The notes beneath the pieces are model-generated. The model had not been told where the DNA came from. It worked only from the letters and a program-made list of their open reading frames with translations, and searched no databases. A program made the translations under genes and the position numbers. Positions 14,445 to 22,888 of a stretch of 32,386 bases of DNA are shown here, piece by piece. Numbering within the stretch: the first letter of the stretch is position 1; every line of letters begins with the position of its first letter. Origin of the DNA: a virus; the IMG/VR virus record IMGVR_UViG_3300013129_001282, positions 1 through 32,386 of that record; one strand, given 5' to 3'.

Positions 14445-15361
14445 ACATTATTGAAGGCGTAGCAGTTTCTAATCACTGCGATTATTCTTTTGGCGATCAA
14501 TCTGGGTGCATTGGAGGTGTACCTGGATCGTTTATGAAACAAGCAGATCCATCTAACCTAGAGTTTTCTGAACTCGTAACTGGTAAAGAGTGGATGACAA
14601 TTTTCATCGATAACATTCGTCTTTATAATCGAAAGATTGAATGTACAAATGATGATGATCAGAAGTGGGTTGATGCTTTACTCGAAACAAATAATATGTT
14701 AGAAACATGTGCAGCGTTTCCAGAAACAAAATTTATTATCTTTACTAACCTAGAAGATACTCCAATCAATAATGATATTCATGATCTAATTCCCGATAAC
14801 GTAAAGGCAATTTATGGTGTAAATGCTGTTGGATTTGGTGGTAAGGTTCATCCATTTCCATATGGTGTTCAGCGTATTATTCATCCTTCCGACAATCGTA
14901 TTGCAATTCTGCATGATGCAATAGAAAGGGATGTAAAACCAATCAAATTACTTTACATCAATCATGCTGAGCACACAAATATCAGTGAGCGCGGTAATAT
15001 TAGAGAAAAGTTTGCAAATCTAAAGTACGCTACGGTTGATAGTAGGGTATCATATGATATCTACTGTCAACAAATTCAGAACCATAAGTTCATGATTTGT
15101 CCTCAAGGTAATGGAGTTGATTGCCATCGAAACTGGGAAGTTCTTTATCTCAAAAGAGTTCCTATTATGAAAAGAACTTCATATCTACAAGAGTTGTATA
15201 AAGATTATCCAGTTCTTTGGGTGGATGACTATGCGGAGATTACAAAAACATTGCTGACAAATCATGAGTATCTTTATGATCGGGCTAGAAATTTAGACAA
15301 CAATCTGCTAGACTTATATTCAGTATTCAACAGGGCGGTAAAGCGTGCTAAAAATTCCTGA
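14441..15361 (+). CDS. Exostosin-like glycosyltransferase
   Basis: A 306-residue protein beginning at GTG (GTGA overlap with the previous stop). The C-terminal half, FMICPQGNGVDCHRNWEVLYLKR in two parts (FMICPQGNGVDC, HRNWEVLYLKR), followed by VPIMKRTSYLQELYKDYPVL, resembles the exostosin/GT47-like donor site, with a conserved Trp-Glu pair and Pro-Ile-Met. There is no signal peptide or membrane segment. The sugar is not predictable. Confidence 0.68.
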   Translation: MNIIEGVAVSNHCDYSFGDQSGCIGGVPGSFMKQADPSNLEFSELVTGKEWMTIFIDNIRLYNRKIECTNDDDQKWVDALLETNNMLETCAAFPETKFIIFTNLEDTPINNDIHDLIPDNVKAIYGVNAVGFGGKVHPFPYGVQRIIHPSDNRIAILHDAIERDVKPIKLLYINHAEHTNISERGNIREKFANLKYATVDSRVSYDIYCQQIQNHKFMICPQGNGVDCHRNWEVLYLKRVPIMKRTSYLQELYKDYPVLWVDDYAEITKTLLTNHEYLYDRARNLDNNLLDLYSVFNRAVKRAKNS

Positions 15362-16013
15362 CGTAACGTTATTGATGTTGGCAGACATTGATATACCAGA
15401 AGCGGTATATGCTGTCAATAAATCGTGTGAAGAAATTGAATGGGGCGCTGTAAAGTTTCTTGGGAGCAAAGGTAAACCAGAAGGACTTTGTGATCAAGCG
15501 ACTTATGAATTGACATATGCAATTCAAAGCATCAATGACTTCAATTTCTATTGCATTTATAATCTTGGCAATCATGTAGAGACATCTCATGCATTGCTTA
15601 TTCATCCAGATGGATATGTTATTCGCCCTTGGTTGTGGGATAATAGTTGGATTCAATATGATTATATTGGAGCACCTTGGAGAGATGATCCAACTGCATA
15701 TCTAGATCCTTGGGGAAAAAATCATCGAGTTGGTAATGGGGGATTTTCATTGAGGAGTAAAAAATTATTGGAACTTCCAAGGCATGTGGTGGTTCCTTGG
15801 GAAGTCAATACTGGTAATTTTTATAACCATATGGATGCTGGACTATATAATGAAGACGGCAACATTTGTGTTCATAATAGACATATTTTTGAAAAAAACG
15901 GATGCAAGTTTGCACCCGTAGAAGTTGCATCTAAATTCTCCAGGGAAGAAACCTTGCCAGATAGCGAGAAAGAAACCTTTGGATTTCATTATCATTTTCA
16001 AGAGATCAGATGA
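15345..16013 (+). CDS. DUF5672-like glycosyltransferase
   Basis: A 222-residue protein starting at GTG 15345, overlapping the previous gene by 17 bases; ATG 15375 is an alternative. It has FYCIYNLG, WIQYDYIGAPWRDD and NHRVGNGGFSLRSKKLL, which match DUF5672, a group associated with glycosyltransferases: the YIGAPW and GNGGFSLR blocks are the family hallmarks. HNRHIFEKNGCKFAPVEVAS follows near the C terminus. The substrate is unknown; the operon implies glycan assembly. Confidence 0.75.
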   Translation: MLKIPDVTLLMLADIDIPEAVYAVNKSCEEIEWGAVKFLGSKGKPEGLCDQATYELTYAIQSINDFNFYCIYNLGNHVETSHALLIHPDGYVIRPWLWDNSWIQYDYIGAPWRDDPTAYLDPWGKNHRVGNGGFSLRSKKLLELPRHVVVPWEVNTGNFYNHMDAGLYNEDGNICVHNRHIFEKNGCKFAPVEVASKFSREETLPDSEKETFGFHYHFQEIR

Positions 16014-16819
16014 AGGCAAACATATTTCCCTTGTGGTGGAACCCTTGGGGCGAAAAAGGACTTGATCTAGGAAATACTAGAGTTAGTATTTCAATTGATA
16101 ATTTATCACTTGATCAAGATGCAGACTATAGAATTCTATTTCTTGCAGAACCTTATGCAATTGCACCAACTGTCAATGAAGGTGCTCTAAGAAATGCTCA
16201 TTCGTTTGATAAGATCTATACGTTTGGACAAGCAATCTTAGACAAATACAAGACGGCAGAATTATTTCCTTGGGGGTCTTCGTGGTTGGACTTCAAGGAC
16301 TTGAAAGTCAATAAAAAACCACATATCACTTTTGTTACTAGCAGCAAAAGTCAAGCACCAGGGCATGAACTAAGACTAGCAATTCATGAAGCACTTGCTA
16401 GCTTAGATGAAGTCAATGGGTTAGAAATTTATCAGCATAAGTCACCACCATTCCACGAAAGGAGGAATGACTTTTTTGAAACTGCAATGTTTCATATTGC
16501 AGCAGAAAATTCACAACAAAAAAATTACTTCACCGAGAAAATTATTGACTGCTTTGCAAGTAAAACTATTCCTATCTATTACGGTTGTCCTAACATTGGT
16601 GACTGGTTCAATATGGATGGCATCATTACATTCAATGATATCAAGGATTTAGAACATATCTTTGACTATATTGATGAAGACTACTATAATAGTAGACAAG
16701 CAGCAATTGAAAAAAACTATGAAATCGCTAAACAGTTTCATAGTGACAATGATGTTGTGCCTAGACTGACAAGAAAAATTATTCAAGATGTGAAAAACAA
16801 TGCCACTCAACGGATCTAA
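16010..16819 (+). CDS. GT10-like fucosyltransferase
   Basis: A 269-residue protein with the C-terminal GT10 donor-binding block FHIAAENSQQKNYFTEKIID followed by CFASKTIPIYYGCPNIGDWF. In alpha-1,3/4-fucosyltransferases this block binds GDP-L-fucose through the EN, the TEK Lys and the PIYYG segment. The N-terminal half (FLAEPYAIAPTVNE, FDKIYTFGQAIL) fits the acceptor domain. Given the upstream GDP-mannose 3,5-epimerase, GDP-L-galactose is a possible donor. It overlaps the next gene by 20 bases. Confidence 0.85.
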   Translation: MKANIFPLWWNPWGEKGLDLGNTRVSISIDNLSLDQDADYRILFLAEPYAIAPTVNEGALRNAHSFDKIYTFGQAILDKYKTAELFPWGSSWLDFKDLKVNKKPHITFVTSSKSQAPGHELRLAIHEALASLDEVNGLEIYQHKSPPFHERRNDFFETAMFHIAAENSQQKNYFTEKIIDCFASKTIPIYYGCPNIGDWFNMDGIITFNDIKDLEHIFDYIDEDYYNSRQAAIEKNYEIAKQFHSDNDVVPRLTRKIIQDVKNNATQRI

Positions 16820-17474
16820 TCAAACAAATTATATTCAAAAAGATTATGAATTTCTTCGGGTCCAACCTGAAAGGATGAAAGATCTAAAGAAAAACTATTC
16901 ACAAGTTTGGCAAGACATCTTTGCTCTTGTTGTCAGTGATGCTAAACATGGTGGAACTTTTATTGAAGTCGGTGGAGCACAACCTTTTGTTGGGAACAAT
17001 ACTTGGTTGCTTGAAGAACAATATGGGTGGCAAGGATTTTCAATTGAATTGGATGAAGAACTTTCTGCAATGTGGAATGGTAATCGCCCATTGACACCAA
17101 TGTTTCAAGAGGATGCCATTACTTTTGATTATGTTTCAAAGGTAGATGAACTTGGATTTCCTCACCATATGGATTATCTTTCATTTGATTTGGAACCACC
17201 TTCTATTACTTTAGAAGCATTGAAAGCATTTCCTTTGGATCAACTATCTTTCAACGCAGTTACTTATGAGCATGATGCTTATCGTCAATGGGGACCAATC
17301 TATGAGCATCGTGAGATCTTTGCTAAGCATGGATATGATTTAGTAGGTGAAAATCTTCGTAATGGTGGATGTACAATGGAAGAATGGTTTATTCATGAAA
17401 GTGTAGATAAAGATATCCGTGATGCATTACGTCATGGCAACTGTGAAGCATATCAACTTCTTCTGGATCTATGA
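16800..17474 (+). CDS. FkbM-like methyltransferase, copy 2
   Basis: A 224-residue paralogue of the protein at 12179. Shared blocks are YSQVWQDIFALV, GGTFIEVGGAQPFVGNNTWL, WQGFSIELDEEL and DYLSFDLEPPSITL, the last corresponding to DYLSLDCEPAMTTY in copy 1. The pattern fits a SAM-binding FkbM-like fold; the GANHP loop of copy 1 is GGAQP here. ATG 16800 lies within the end of the GT10 gene. Two copies may act on two sugar positions, which is inference. Confidence 0.75.
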   Translation: MPLNGSNQTNYIQKDYEFLRVQPERMKDLKKNYSQVWQDIFALVVSDAKHGGTFIEVGGAQPFVGNNTWLLEEQYGWQGFSIELDEELSAMWNGNRPLTPMFQEDAITFDYVSKVDELGFPHHMDYLSFDLEPPSITLEALKAFPLDQLSFNAVTYEHDAYRQWGPIYEHREIFAKHGYDLVGENLRNGGCTMEEWFIHESVDKDIRDALRHGNCEAYQLLLDL

Positions 17475-18157
17475 GAGTAAGTTTTTGTATTCCGTGCTAT
17501 GAAAGTCACGGTAAAGCGAAGCAGTATTTGTTTGAAATTTTTTATGCACTAAGTCAACAGACTTGCAAAGATTTCAATGTATGGGTTTCTGATCAAAGTC
17601 AAACAAATAATGACGTACTAGAAGCTTGCAAAGAGTATGCGGATTTATTTGAGATCAATTATTTGAAAAATAATAATTCTCTAGGAAACATATCTGCTAA
17701 CACTAATTGTGCTTTGGGACATGCTGATGGAGAAATTCTAAAAATTATGTTCCAGGATGATTTTATTTTGACTAAGACTTTAGTAGAAGAGCTTGACAAA
17801 GCATTTGAAAATGATGTATTATGGGCAGTAACTGGGTTTGCACATACTATTGACAATGGGCATACTCATTACAATCCAAAATTACCACAATACAATGATC
17901 GTCTTTTAGAAGGAGTAAACACATTGAGTTCTCCTTCTATTCTCGCTATGAGAAATGGTCTCAATGAGTTTTTCGATGAGAAACTTACTATGCTTATGGA
18001 TTGTGATATGTATTATCGTCTCTATAAATATCACGGTGAACCAGCAATTCTAACTGATTATCACATCTCGAATAGAGAACATAAAAACCAAACCCAAAGA
18101 TTGCATGAGCATCTTTTACCATCTGAAATTGAGTATTTGAAGGAAAAGTATAAATGA
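17471..18157 (+). CDS. GT2 family glycosyltransferase
   Basis: A 228-residue GT-A fold protein. MRVSFCIPCYESHGKAKQYL is the typical GT2 N terminus, FNVWVSDQSQTNND the nucleotide-binding Asp region, and LKIMFQDDFIL the DxD-like acidic motif for metal and UDP binding. LTMLMDCDMYYRL fits the catalytic ED-type region. The family is inverting and uses UDP- or TDP-sugars. It is coupled on both sides by ATGA overlaps. Confidence 0.88.
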   Translation: MRVSFCIPCYESHGKAKQYLFEIFYALSQQTCKDFNVWVSDQSQTNNDVLEACKEYADLFEINYLKNNNSLGNISANTNCALGHADGEILKIMFQDDFILTKTLVEELDKAFENDVLWAVTGFAHTIDNGHTHYNPKLPQYNDRLLEGVNTLSSPSILAMRNGLNEFFDEKLTMLMDCDMYYRLYKYHGEPAILTDYHISNREHKNQTQRLHEHLLPSEIEYLKEKYK

Positions 18158-18936
18158 TAGGTTTCAATCATCTAGGTCGTCATGGTCGCCTAGGCAATCA
18201 GATGTTCCAGTATGCTGGACTTCGTGGTATCGCTGCACATCGTGGATTTGATTTTGCTATTCCCCCTAGCGATTTCAAAGACCAATGGACAGATCATCAA
18301 CTGTTTGAAGCATTCAAACTAACAGGTCTTACAAATATTGCTGTTGTTCCTGGACCATATGTTCAGGAGGCATCATTCAAGTTTGATGAAAACTTATTCC
18401 TGAATATGCCAGATGGGCATAATGTGTATGGGTATCTTCAAACAACAAAATATTTTTCACATATTGAAAAAGAAATCCGTGAGGATTTTCAATTCAAGAA
18501 TGATATCTACGGACCTTGTAAAGAACTACTCGATAGTGTTGATGCTCCTATTGCACTGCATGTTCGCCGTGGAGATTATCTTGTAAACTCTGATAATCAT
18601 CCACCATGTCCAAAGGAATACTACGATGAAGCACTATCCAGATTTGATAGTACTCGTAATGTTATTGTCTTTTCTGATGATCCTGAATGGTGTGGGACTG
18701 TATTTACTGATGACAGGTTCCTGATTTCTGAAGGTGGTGATAATCTAGCAGATTTGTGCATGATGTCATTATGCACAGACTTCATCATTGCTAACTCATC
18801 GTTCTCTTGGTGGGGATCTTGGTTATGTGAGAACGAAGGCAAGCGTATCATTGCACCCAAGAAGTGGTTTGGTACTGGTTATACTGCAGCACACGATACA
18901 TCTGACTTATATTGTCTGAATTGGGAGGTAATCTAA
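18154..18936 (+). CDS. Alpha-1,2-fucosyltransferase (GT11)
   Basis: A 260-residue GT11 protein. The diagnostic motifs are all present: GRLGNQMFQYAGLRG near the N terminus, PIALHVRRGDYLVN (HxRRGDY), YYDEALSRFD, VFSDDPEWC, and IIANSSFSWWGSWLCE. GT11 enzymes transfer L-fucose from GDP-L-fucose. Because GDP-mannose 3,5-epimerase is in the operon and fucose synthesis genes are not, GDP-L-galactose may be used. It is the clearest glycosyltransferase of the cluster. Confidence 0.92.
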   Translation: MIGFNHLGRHGRLGNQMFQYAGLRGIAAHRGFDFAIPPSDFKDQWTDHQLFEAFKLTGLTNIAVVPGPYVQEASFKFDENLFLNMPDGHNVYGYLQTTKYFSHIEKEIREDFQFKNDIYGPCKELLDSVDAPIALHVRRGDYLVNSDNHPPCPKEYYDEALSRFDSTRNVIVFSDDPEWCGTVFTDDRFLISEGGDNLADLCMMSLCTDFIIANSSFSWWGSWLCENEGKRIIAPKKWFGTGYTAAHDTSDLYCLNWEVI

Positions 18937-19835
18937 TGGAATTGGAAGTTTTAGAGCAAGAATATATTTCACTAAAAGAAGCAACCTTTATTATTCCTTT
19001 GCGGGTTGAGACAGATGATAGGATGCGTAATATCATTACGACACTAATCTATCTACTTCGCAACTTTGATACGACTGTTATTGTAAAAGAGTATGATAGT
19101 GTATCTACTTTTGAGAGATCGGTTCTTCCTCAAATTGAGCAAGTACTGACTGAAGATCAACTAAAAAATCTTATTCATGTCTTTGAGGAAACTGACGAAT
19201 ATATTTTCCACAGAACAAGATTGCTCAATGATATGACATTGATGGCGAAGACGCCTATTGTTATTAACTATGATAGTGATATTATTTTACCTAAGCATGT
19301 TTATAGGCAAGCAGTAGATCTAATTCTAAATGGATATTCTAATCCAGAATTTCCTAATGCAAAACCAGAACCCATCAAGGTAGTTTATCCTTATGGATAT
19401 GGAGATTATCAGCGTCAAATATTCTTTGATGATGAACAAGCGAGTAATTTTATCAATACCAATTTCAATTTCTTAGCATTTACCGAAACGAAAGTTTGGG
19501 ATGCTAAGTATGGGTTCTGTCAGTTCTTTGATCGTGAAGAATACATTCGTCTAGGAATGGAAAATGAAAACTTCATATCATATGGGTATGAAGATGATGA
19601 GCGTTATCTTCGTTTCAATCAATTGTCTCATGTAGCAAGAATTGATGATGCAATTTATCATTTAGAACATAAGAGAACTTCTAATTCTTGGTTCAATAAT
19701 CCACACATCGAAGAGAATAGAAATCTATTTCAATACTTATCAAGGATATCTCCAGAAAAAATTCTAGAGTATTACACTAATCAATCTTATATGGCAAATC
19801 GCGGTATCATTCACGGGAAGAAGATTGGTGGATAA
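18936..19835 (+). CDS. GT-A glycosyltransferase (galactosyltransferase-like)
   Basis: A 299-residue protein. The start ATG 18936 shares a base with the previous stop (TAATG) and is preceded by GGGAGG (18923-18928), one of the few clear Shine-Dalgarno sequences in the operon. ATFIIPLRVETDDRM begins the Rossmann-like GT-A fold; INYDSDIILP holds a DxD motif; and ISYGYEDDERYLRFN resembles the C-terminal galactosyltransferase motif (GxEDDxxxxR). The donor is not certain. Confidence 0.8.
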   Translation: MELEVLEQEYISLKEATFIIPLRVETDDRMRNIITTLIYLLRNFDTTVIVKEYDSVSTFERSVLPQIEQVLTEDQLKNLIHVFEETDEYIFHRTRLLNDMTLMAKTPIVINYDSDIILPKHVYRQAVDLILNGYSNPEFPNAKPEPIKVVYPYGYGDYQRQIFFDDEQASNFINTNFNFLAFTETKVWDAKYGFCQFFDREEYIRLGMENENFISYGYEDDERYLRFNQLSHVARIDDAIYHLEHKRTSNSWFNNPHIEENRNLFQYLSRISPEKILEYYTNQSYMANRGIIHGKKIGG

Positions 19836-20622
19836 AAATAAGTCTGCATACAAACTGAAAGATTTTCCTGAGTGTGTGTGGATCAACCTTGATAGGTATC
19901 CAGAGCGTAGGAAATATATGGAAGATCAGTTTGACTACTGGCAAATCGAAGATCATCATCGCATCACTGCTATTGATGGTAAAGAAGATGATCCCACGGC
20001 ATATTTGAAAGGAACTATTCCACACAATATGAACCAAGGTGAGATTGCTTGTGTTCTTTCTCACCTAACTGCAATCAAATATTTTTTATATGAGACAGAT
20101 CTTCCTGAAATCATGATCATGGAAGATGATGTCGATCTTTCTACTGCTAAGTATTGGAACTTTACTTGGAAAGAAGTTAGGAAAAGACTTCCTATCAACT
20201 TTGATACGTGTCAGTTTACTATCATCAACCCAAACGGCATTACTCTAAAACTACATCATAGATTTATCAATGATTTTTCTGCTGCATGTTATCTGATTAC
20301 CAGACATCATGCAGAAAAAATTTTCAAACTTCACAACAGAGGATCTTGTTGGAAGATTGATCAAAACATCAAACCAAGAGCTGTATCTGAAGATCTAATT
20401 CTTGATAGTGGTAAAGGATATTCTACACCACTGTTCAATTATAGACTTGATCTTGGATCTGCAATTCATGAAGAGCATATTGATATTTTTCATAAGGATA
20501 GTAGAAATGCTCTTGCCGAATTTTGGCAACATCAAGGACTAGATCAAAAAGTAGAAGAGATTATGGAACTCGATGAATATTGTGGTAGAATACCACCACA
20601 GGTATACCTAAATCAACAGTAA
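19828..20622 (+). CDS. GT25-like glycosyltransferase
   Basis: A 264-residue protein starting at GTG 19828 (TTG 19825 is next to it), 8 bases inside the previous gene. VWINLDRYPERRKYM, MNQGEIACVLSHLTAIKYFL and IMIMEDDVDLS are the three signature blocks of GT25 (LPS beta-galactosyltransferase and procollagen glucosyltransferase relatives); EDD binds metal and the UDP-sugar. AACYLITRHHAEKI is the usual following block. GT25 enzymes act on LPS, lipooligosaccharide or hydroxylysine. The next gene encodes a prolyl/lysyl-hydroxylase-fold enzyme, an intriguing pairing. Confidence 0.88.
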   Translation: MDKNKSAYKLKDFPECVWINLDRYPERRKYMEDQFDYWQIEDHHRITAIDGKEDDPTAYLKGTIPHNMNQGEIACVLSHLTAIKYFLYETDLPEIMIMEDDVDLSTAKYWNFTWKEVRKRLPINFDTCQFTIINPNGITLKLHHRFINDFSAACYLITRHHAEKIFKLHNRGSCWKIDQNIKPRAVSEDLILDSGKGYSTPLFNYRLDLGSAIHEEHIDIFHKDSRNALAEFWQHQGLDQKVEEIMELDEYCGRIPPQVYLNQQ

Positions 20623-20624
20623 CA

Positions 20625-21254
20625 ATGAAACTTGTAGATCATATTGGCATTTTTAAAAACGCTGTCCCAGATGATATGTGTGATAGCGTTATTTTAGCAT
20701 TTGATAATTGGGCTGCAAAGAAGTTCACTCCAGAAGTAGAAGAGTGGGTTGCTGTTGGAGAAGACCAATTTCAAGATGGTGTTCTCAGCAGAAAAGATGA
20801 GCAATTATATCTTGAGTATGTTGACTTGAGAATGGCAATGCAACTCAATACATTCATTGGACAATGCTTTGAACAATATGCAAAGCACTATCAGGGTATT
20901 GTTCAAGATAGTGATCCAGTATCATCGTGGACAACTAAAGTTCAAAAAACTGTAGCGGGTGGTGGATATCACAAGTGGCATTGTGAAAATGGCGTGTTTA
21001 TGTATAGGGATCGGGTTCTGACTTGGATGCTATATCTCAATGATATTCCTGTTGAGAATGGCGGATCTACAGAATTTCTCTATCAAAAACTAGCACTCAA
21101 TCCTAAGAAAGGAACAGTTGTTCTTTGGCCAGCAGCGTATACGCATATGCATAGAGGTGGGTTTCTTACTGGACCTATTGATAAATACATTGCAACAGGC
21201 TGGTTTCTTAGAGAACCTGGAAACGTTAGTAGTAAAGTCCTTTCTGAACTGTGA
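20625..21254 (+). CDS. 2OG-Fe(II) oxygenase, prolyl 4-hydroxylase-like
   Basis: A 209-residue protein. GYHKWHCEN carries H119 and E121 as the first two iron ligands (a Glu variant of the usual HxD). H174 or H176 in YTHMHRGG is the third, and K187 in DKYIATGWF the 2-oxoglutarate-binding residue. WMLYLNDIPVENGGSTEF is the typical core strand. Such P4H-like proteins are frequent in cyanophages; substrates are unknown. In the middle of a glycosyltransferase operon and next to a GT25 gene, hydroxylation of a protein or sugar acceptor is plausible. Confidence 0.88.
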   Translation: MKLVDHIGIFKNAVPDDMCDSVILAFDNWAAKKFTPEVEEWVAVGEDQFQDGVLSRKDEQLYLEYVDLRMAMQLNTFIGQCFEQYAKHYQGIVQDSDPVSSWTTKVQKTVAGGGYHKWHCENGVFMYRDRVLTWMLYLNDIPVENGGSTEFLYQKLALNPKKGTVVLWPAAYTHMHRGGFLTGPIDKYIATGWFLREPGNVSSKVLSEL

Positions 21255-22888
21255 TCATATACACATGCATTACTAATGGATATGATAGAATTTCTGAAAA
21301 AAACTATTATGATCCAGACATTAGATATGTTTGCTTCTATGATGGCGAATTAAAAAAGCATGGTCCTTGGGAATTCATTGAACTTAATTTAGATATTGTC
21401 TGCCCAGTAAGGAGATCATATCATCCAAAGCATCTCCCACATCTTTATTTTGATGAGGGAGAATTAACTGTATGGGTAGATGGATGTTATACCTTAACAA
21501 AAGAATTTACTGAGTTCTCTAAAGATATATTTTTTCAGCATGATTTTTGCTTACAAAAACATCCAGATCAAAGATCTTTACTATCTGAATTCTCTAAATT
21601 ATATTTCCAAGGATTTTCTACTGCAGATGAAATTCTTGAGATGGCAAGAAAAATTAAGGACACTGGATATACTTTATTAGATTATAAACAAACTATAAAC
21701 TGTGCTATTTGGAGAAGAATATGTCCACATGTAAATGAATGGAATGATTTGTGGAGGAAATGGTATGATGATGGCGTAAGTAGGGATCAAATTTCTAGCT
21801 CTATTGCTGAGTTTTTGATCTCAAAGGAATATAAATCACCACTCAGGTACATTATTAATAAAGTTGATCCTAAATTAAACTTTAAACTTAGTAGTACAAG
21901 AGAAAAAAAATATGAAGAGGCATACAATTTAAAAGGTATACCTAACTTAAAAGAAAGAATATCCTTATTAGATAATCTTAGGGAAATTTTTGAGGACCCT
22001 GTGGATACATTCACTGTAAATAGAATGTATGCATGTGTAAGATATACTCCGTTTGAACTTAATGACTATGTTGAAAAGAAAGACATGGTTGTCTATACGT
22101 GTATTACAAATGGATATGATGAATTTGTACCAATAAATTACTATGATCCAGACGTAAGATATGTCTGCTTCCATGATGGAACCATTGATACTACAGTAGG
22201 ACCATGGGAATATATTGATATACGAGACTATCATCAAGAAGAATGTCCTCGTAGATTATCTTTCTTTCCTAAAGCAAATCCACACATATGGTTTCCAAAC
22301 GGCACAAATACTATTTGGATTGATGGATGCTATCAGCATACCAGAGAATTTATTAATAGGAGTAGAGGATGTTTTCCATTCACAATGCTAAGACATGCCT
22401 CAAGATTTTCATACTTCGATGAAATGCTTGAAGGATTTACTTGTGCATTTTTTACATATGAAGATGCGATTCATCTTACAAAAGAACTAAAGAAAATTGA
22501 TTATAACTTTAGAACTTATGGCAGTCCATTGGGAACTATTGTTTGGAGGACGATGAGTGATGAAATGACAGAATTTAATAAACTTTGGTATGAGTGGTCT
22601 CTTGTCGGATGCAATCGAGATCAAATAGCATTTGATGTGTCTTTAAGATTATCAAACATTAATCTACCTTCTGTCTATGAAAAAAGAGATCACTCTGGAG
22701 TTCCTTTAGGGTTCTTTAATAAAAAGGGTAGACGTGGAATGCATCCACAACGAGGTGATATAAAACAGTACTTAAAACAAGAAGAGTTCTTAAAAGATTT
22801 AGAAAACTTAACTGGATTAAATCCTAAATTATATACAGGATATCCATCTCATGATTTTTATATGAAAGTTTACGGAGTTATTGAATGA
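21251..22888 (+). CDS. Double-domain DUF616/TOD1-like glycosyltransferase
   Basis: A 545-residue protein starting GTG 21251 (GTGA). It holds two copies of one domain. Copy one begins IIYTCITNGYDRISEKNYYD and copy two, at about residue 278, VVYTCITNGYDEFVPINYYD. Both contain DPD(I/V)RYVCF(Y/H)DG, a TVWVDGC or TIWIDGC motif, and a SRDQI or NRDQI motif. This is the DUF616 (TOD1/MUCI70) family, predicted glycosyltransferases; VDGC and IDGC may be the acidic metal site. A basic C-terminal tail (KGRRGMHPQRGDIKQYLK) follows. The next gene has the same architecture. Confidence 0.82.
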   Translation: MIIYTCITNGYDRISEKNYYDPDIRYVCFYDGELKKHGPWEFIELNLDIVCPVRRSYHPKHLPHLYFDEGELTVWVDGCYTLTKEFTEFSKDIFFQHDFCLQKHPDQRSLLSEFSKLYFQGFSTADEILEMARKIKDTGYTLLDYKQTINCAIWRRICPHVNEWNDLWRKWYDDGVSRDQISSSIAEFLISKEYKSPLRYIINKVDPKLNFKLSSTREKKYEEAYNLKGIPNLKERISLLDNLREIFEDPVDTFTVNRMYACVRYTPFELNDYVEKKDMVVYTCITNGYDEFVPINYYDPDVRYVCFHDGTIDTTVGPWEYIDIRDYHQEECPRRLSFFPKANPHIWFPNGTNTIWIDGCYQHTREFINRSRGCFPFTMLRHASRFSYFDEMLEGFTCAFFTYEDAIHLTKELKKIDYNFRTYGSPLGTIVWRTMSDEMTEFNKLWYEWSLVGCNRDQIAFDVSLRLSNINLPSVYEKRDHSGVPLGFFNKKGRRGMHPQRGDIKQYLKQEEFLKDLENLTGLNPKLYTGYPSHDFYMKVYGVIE

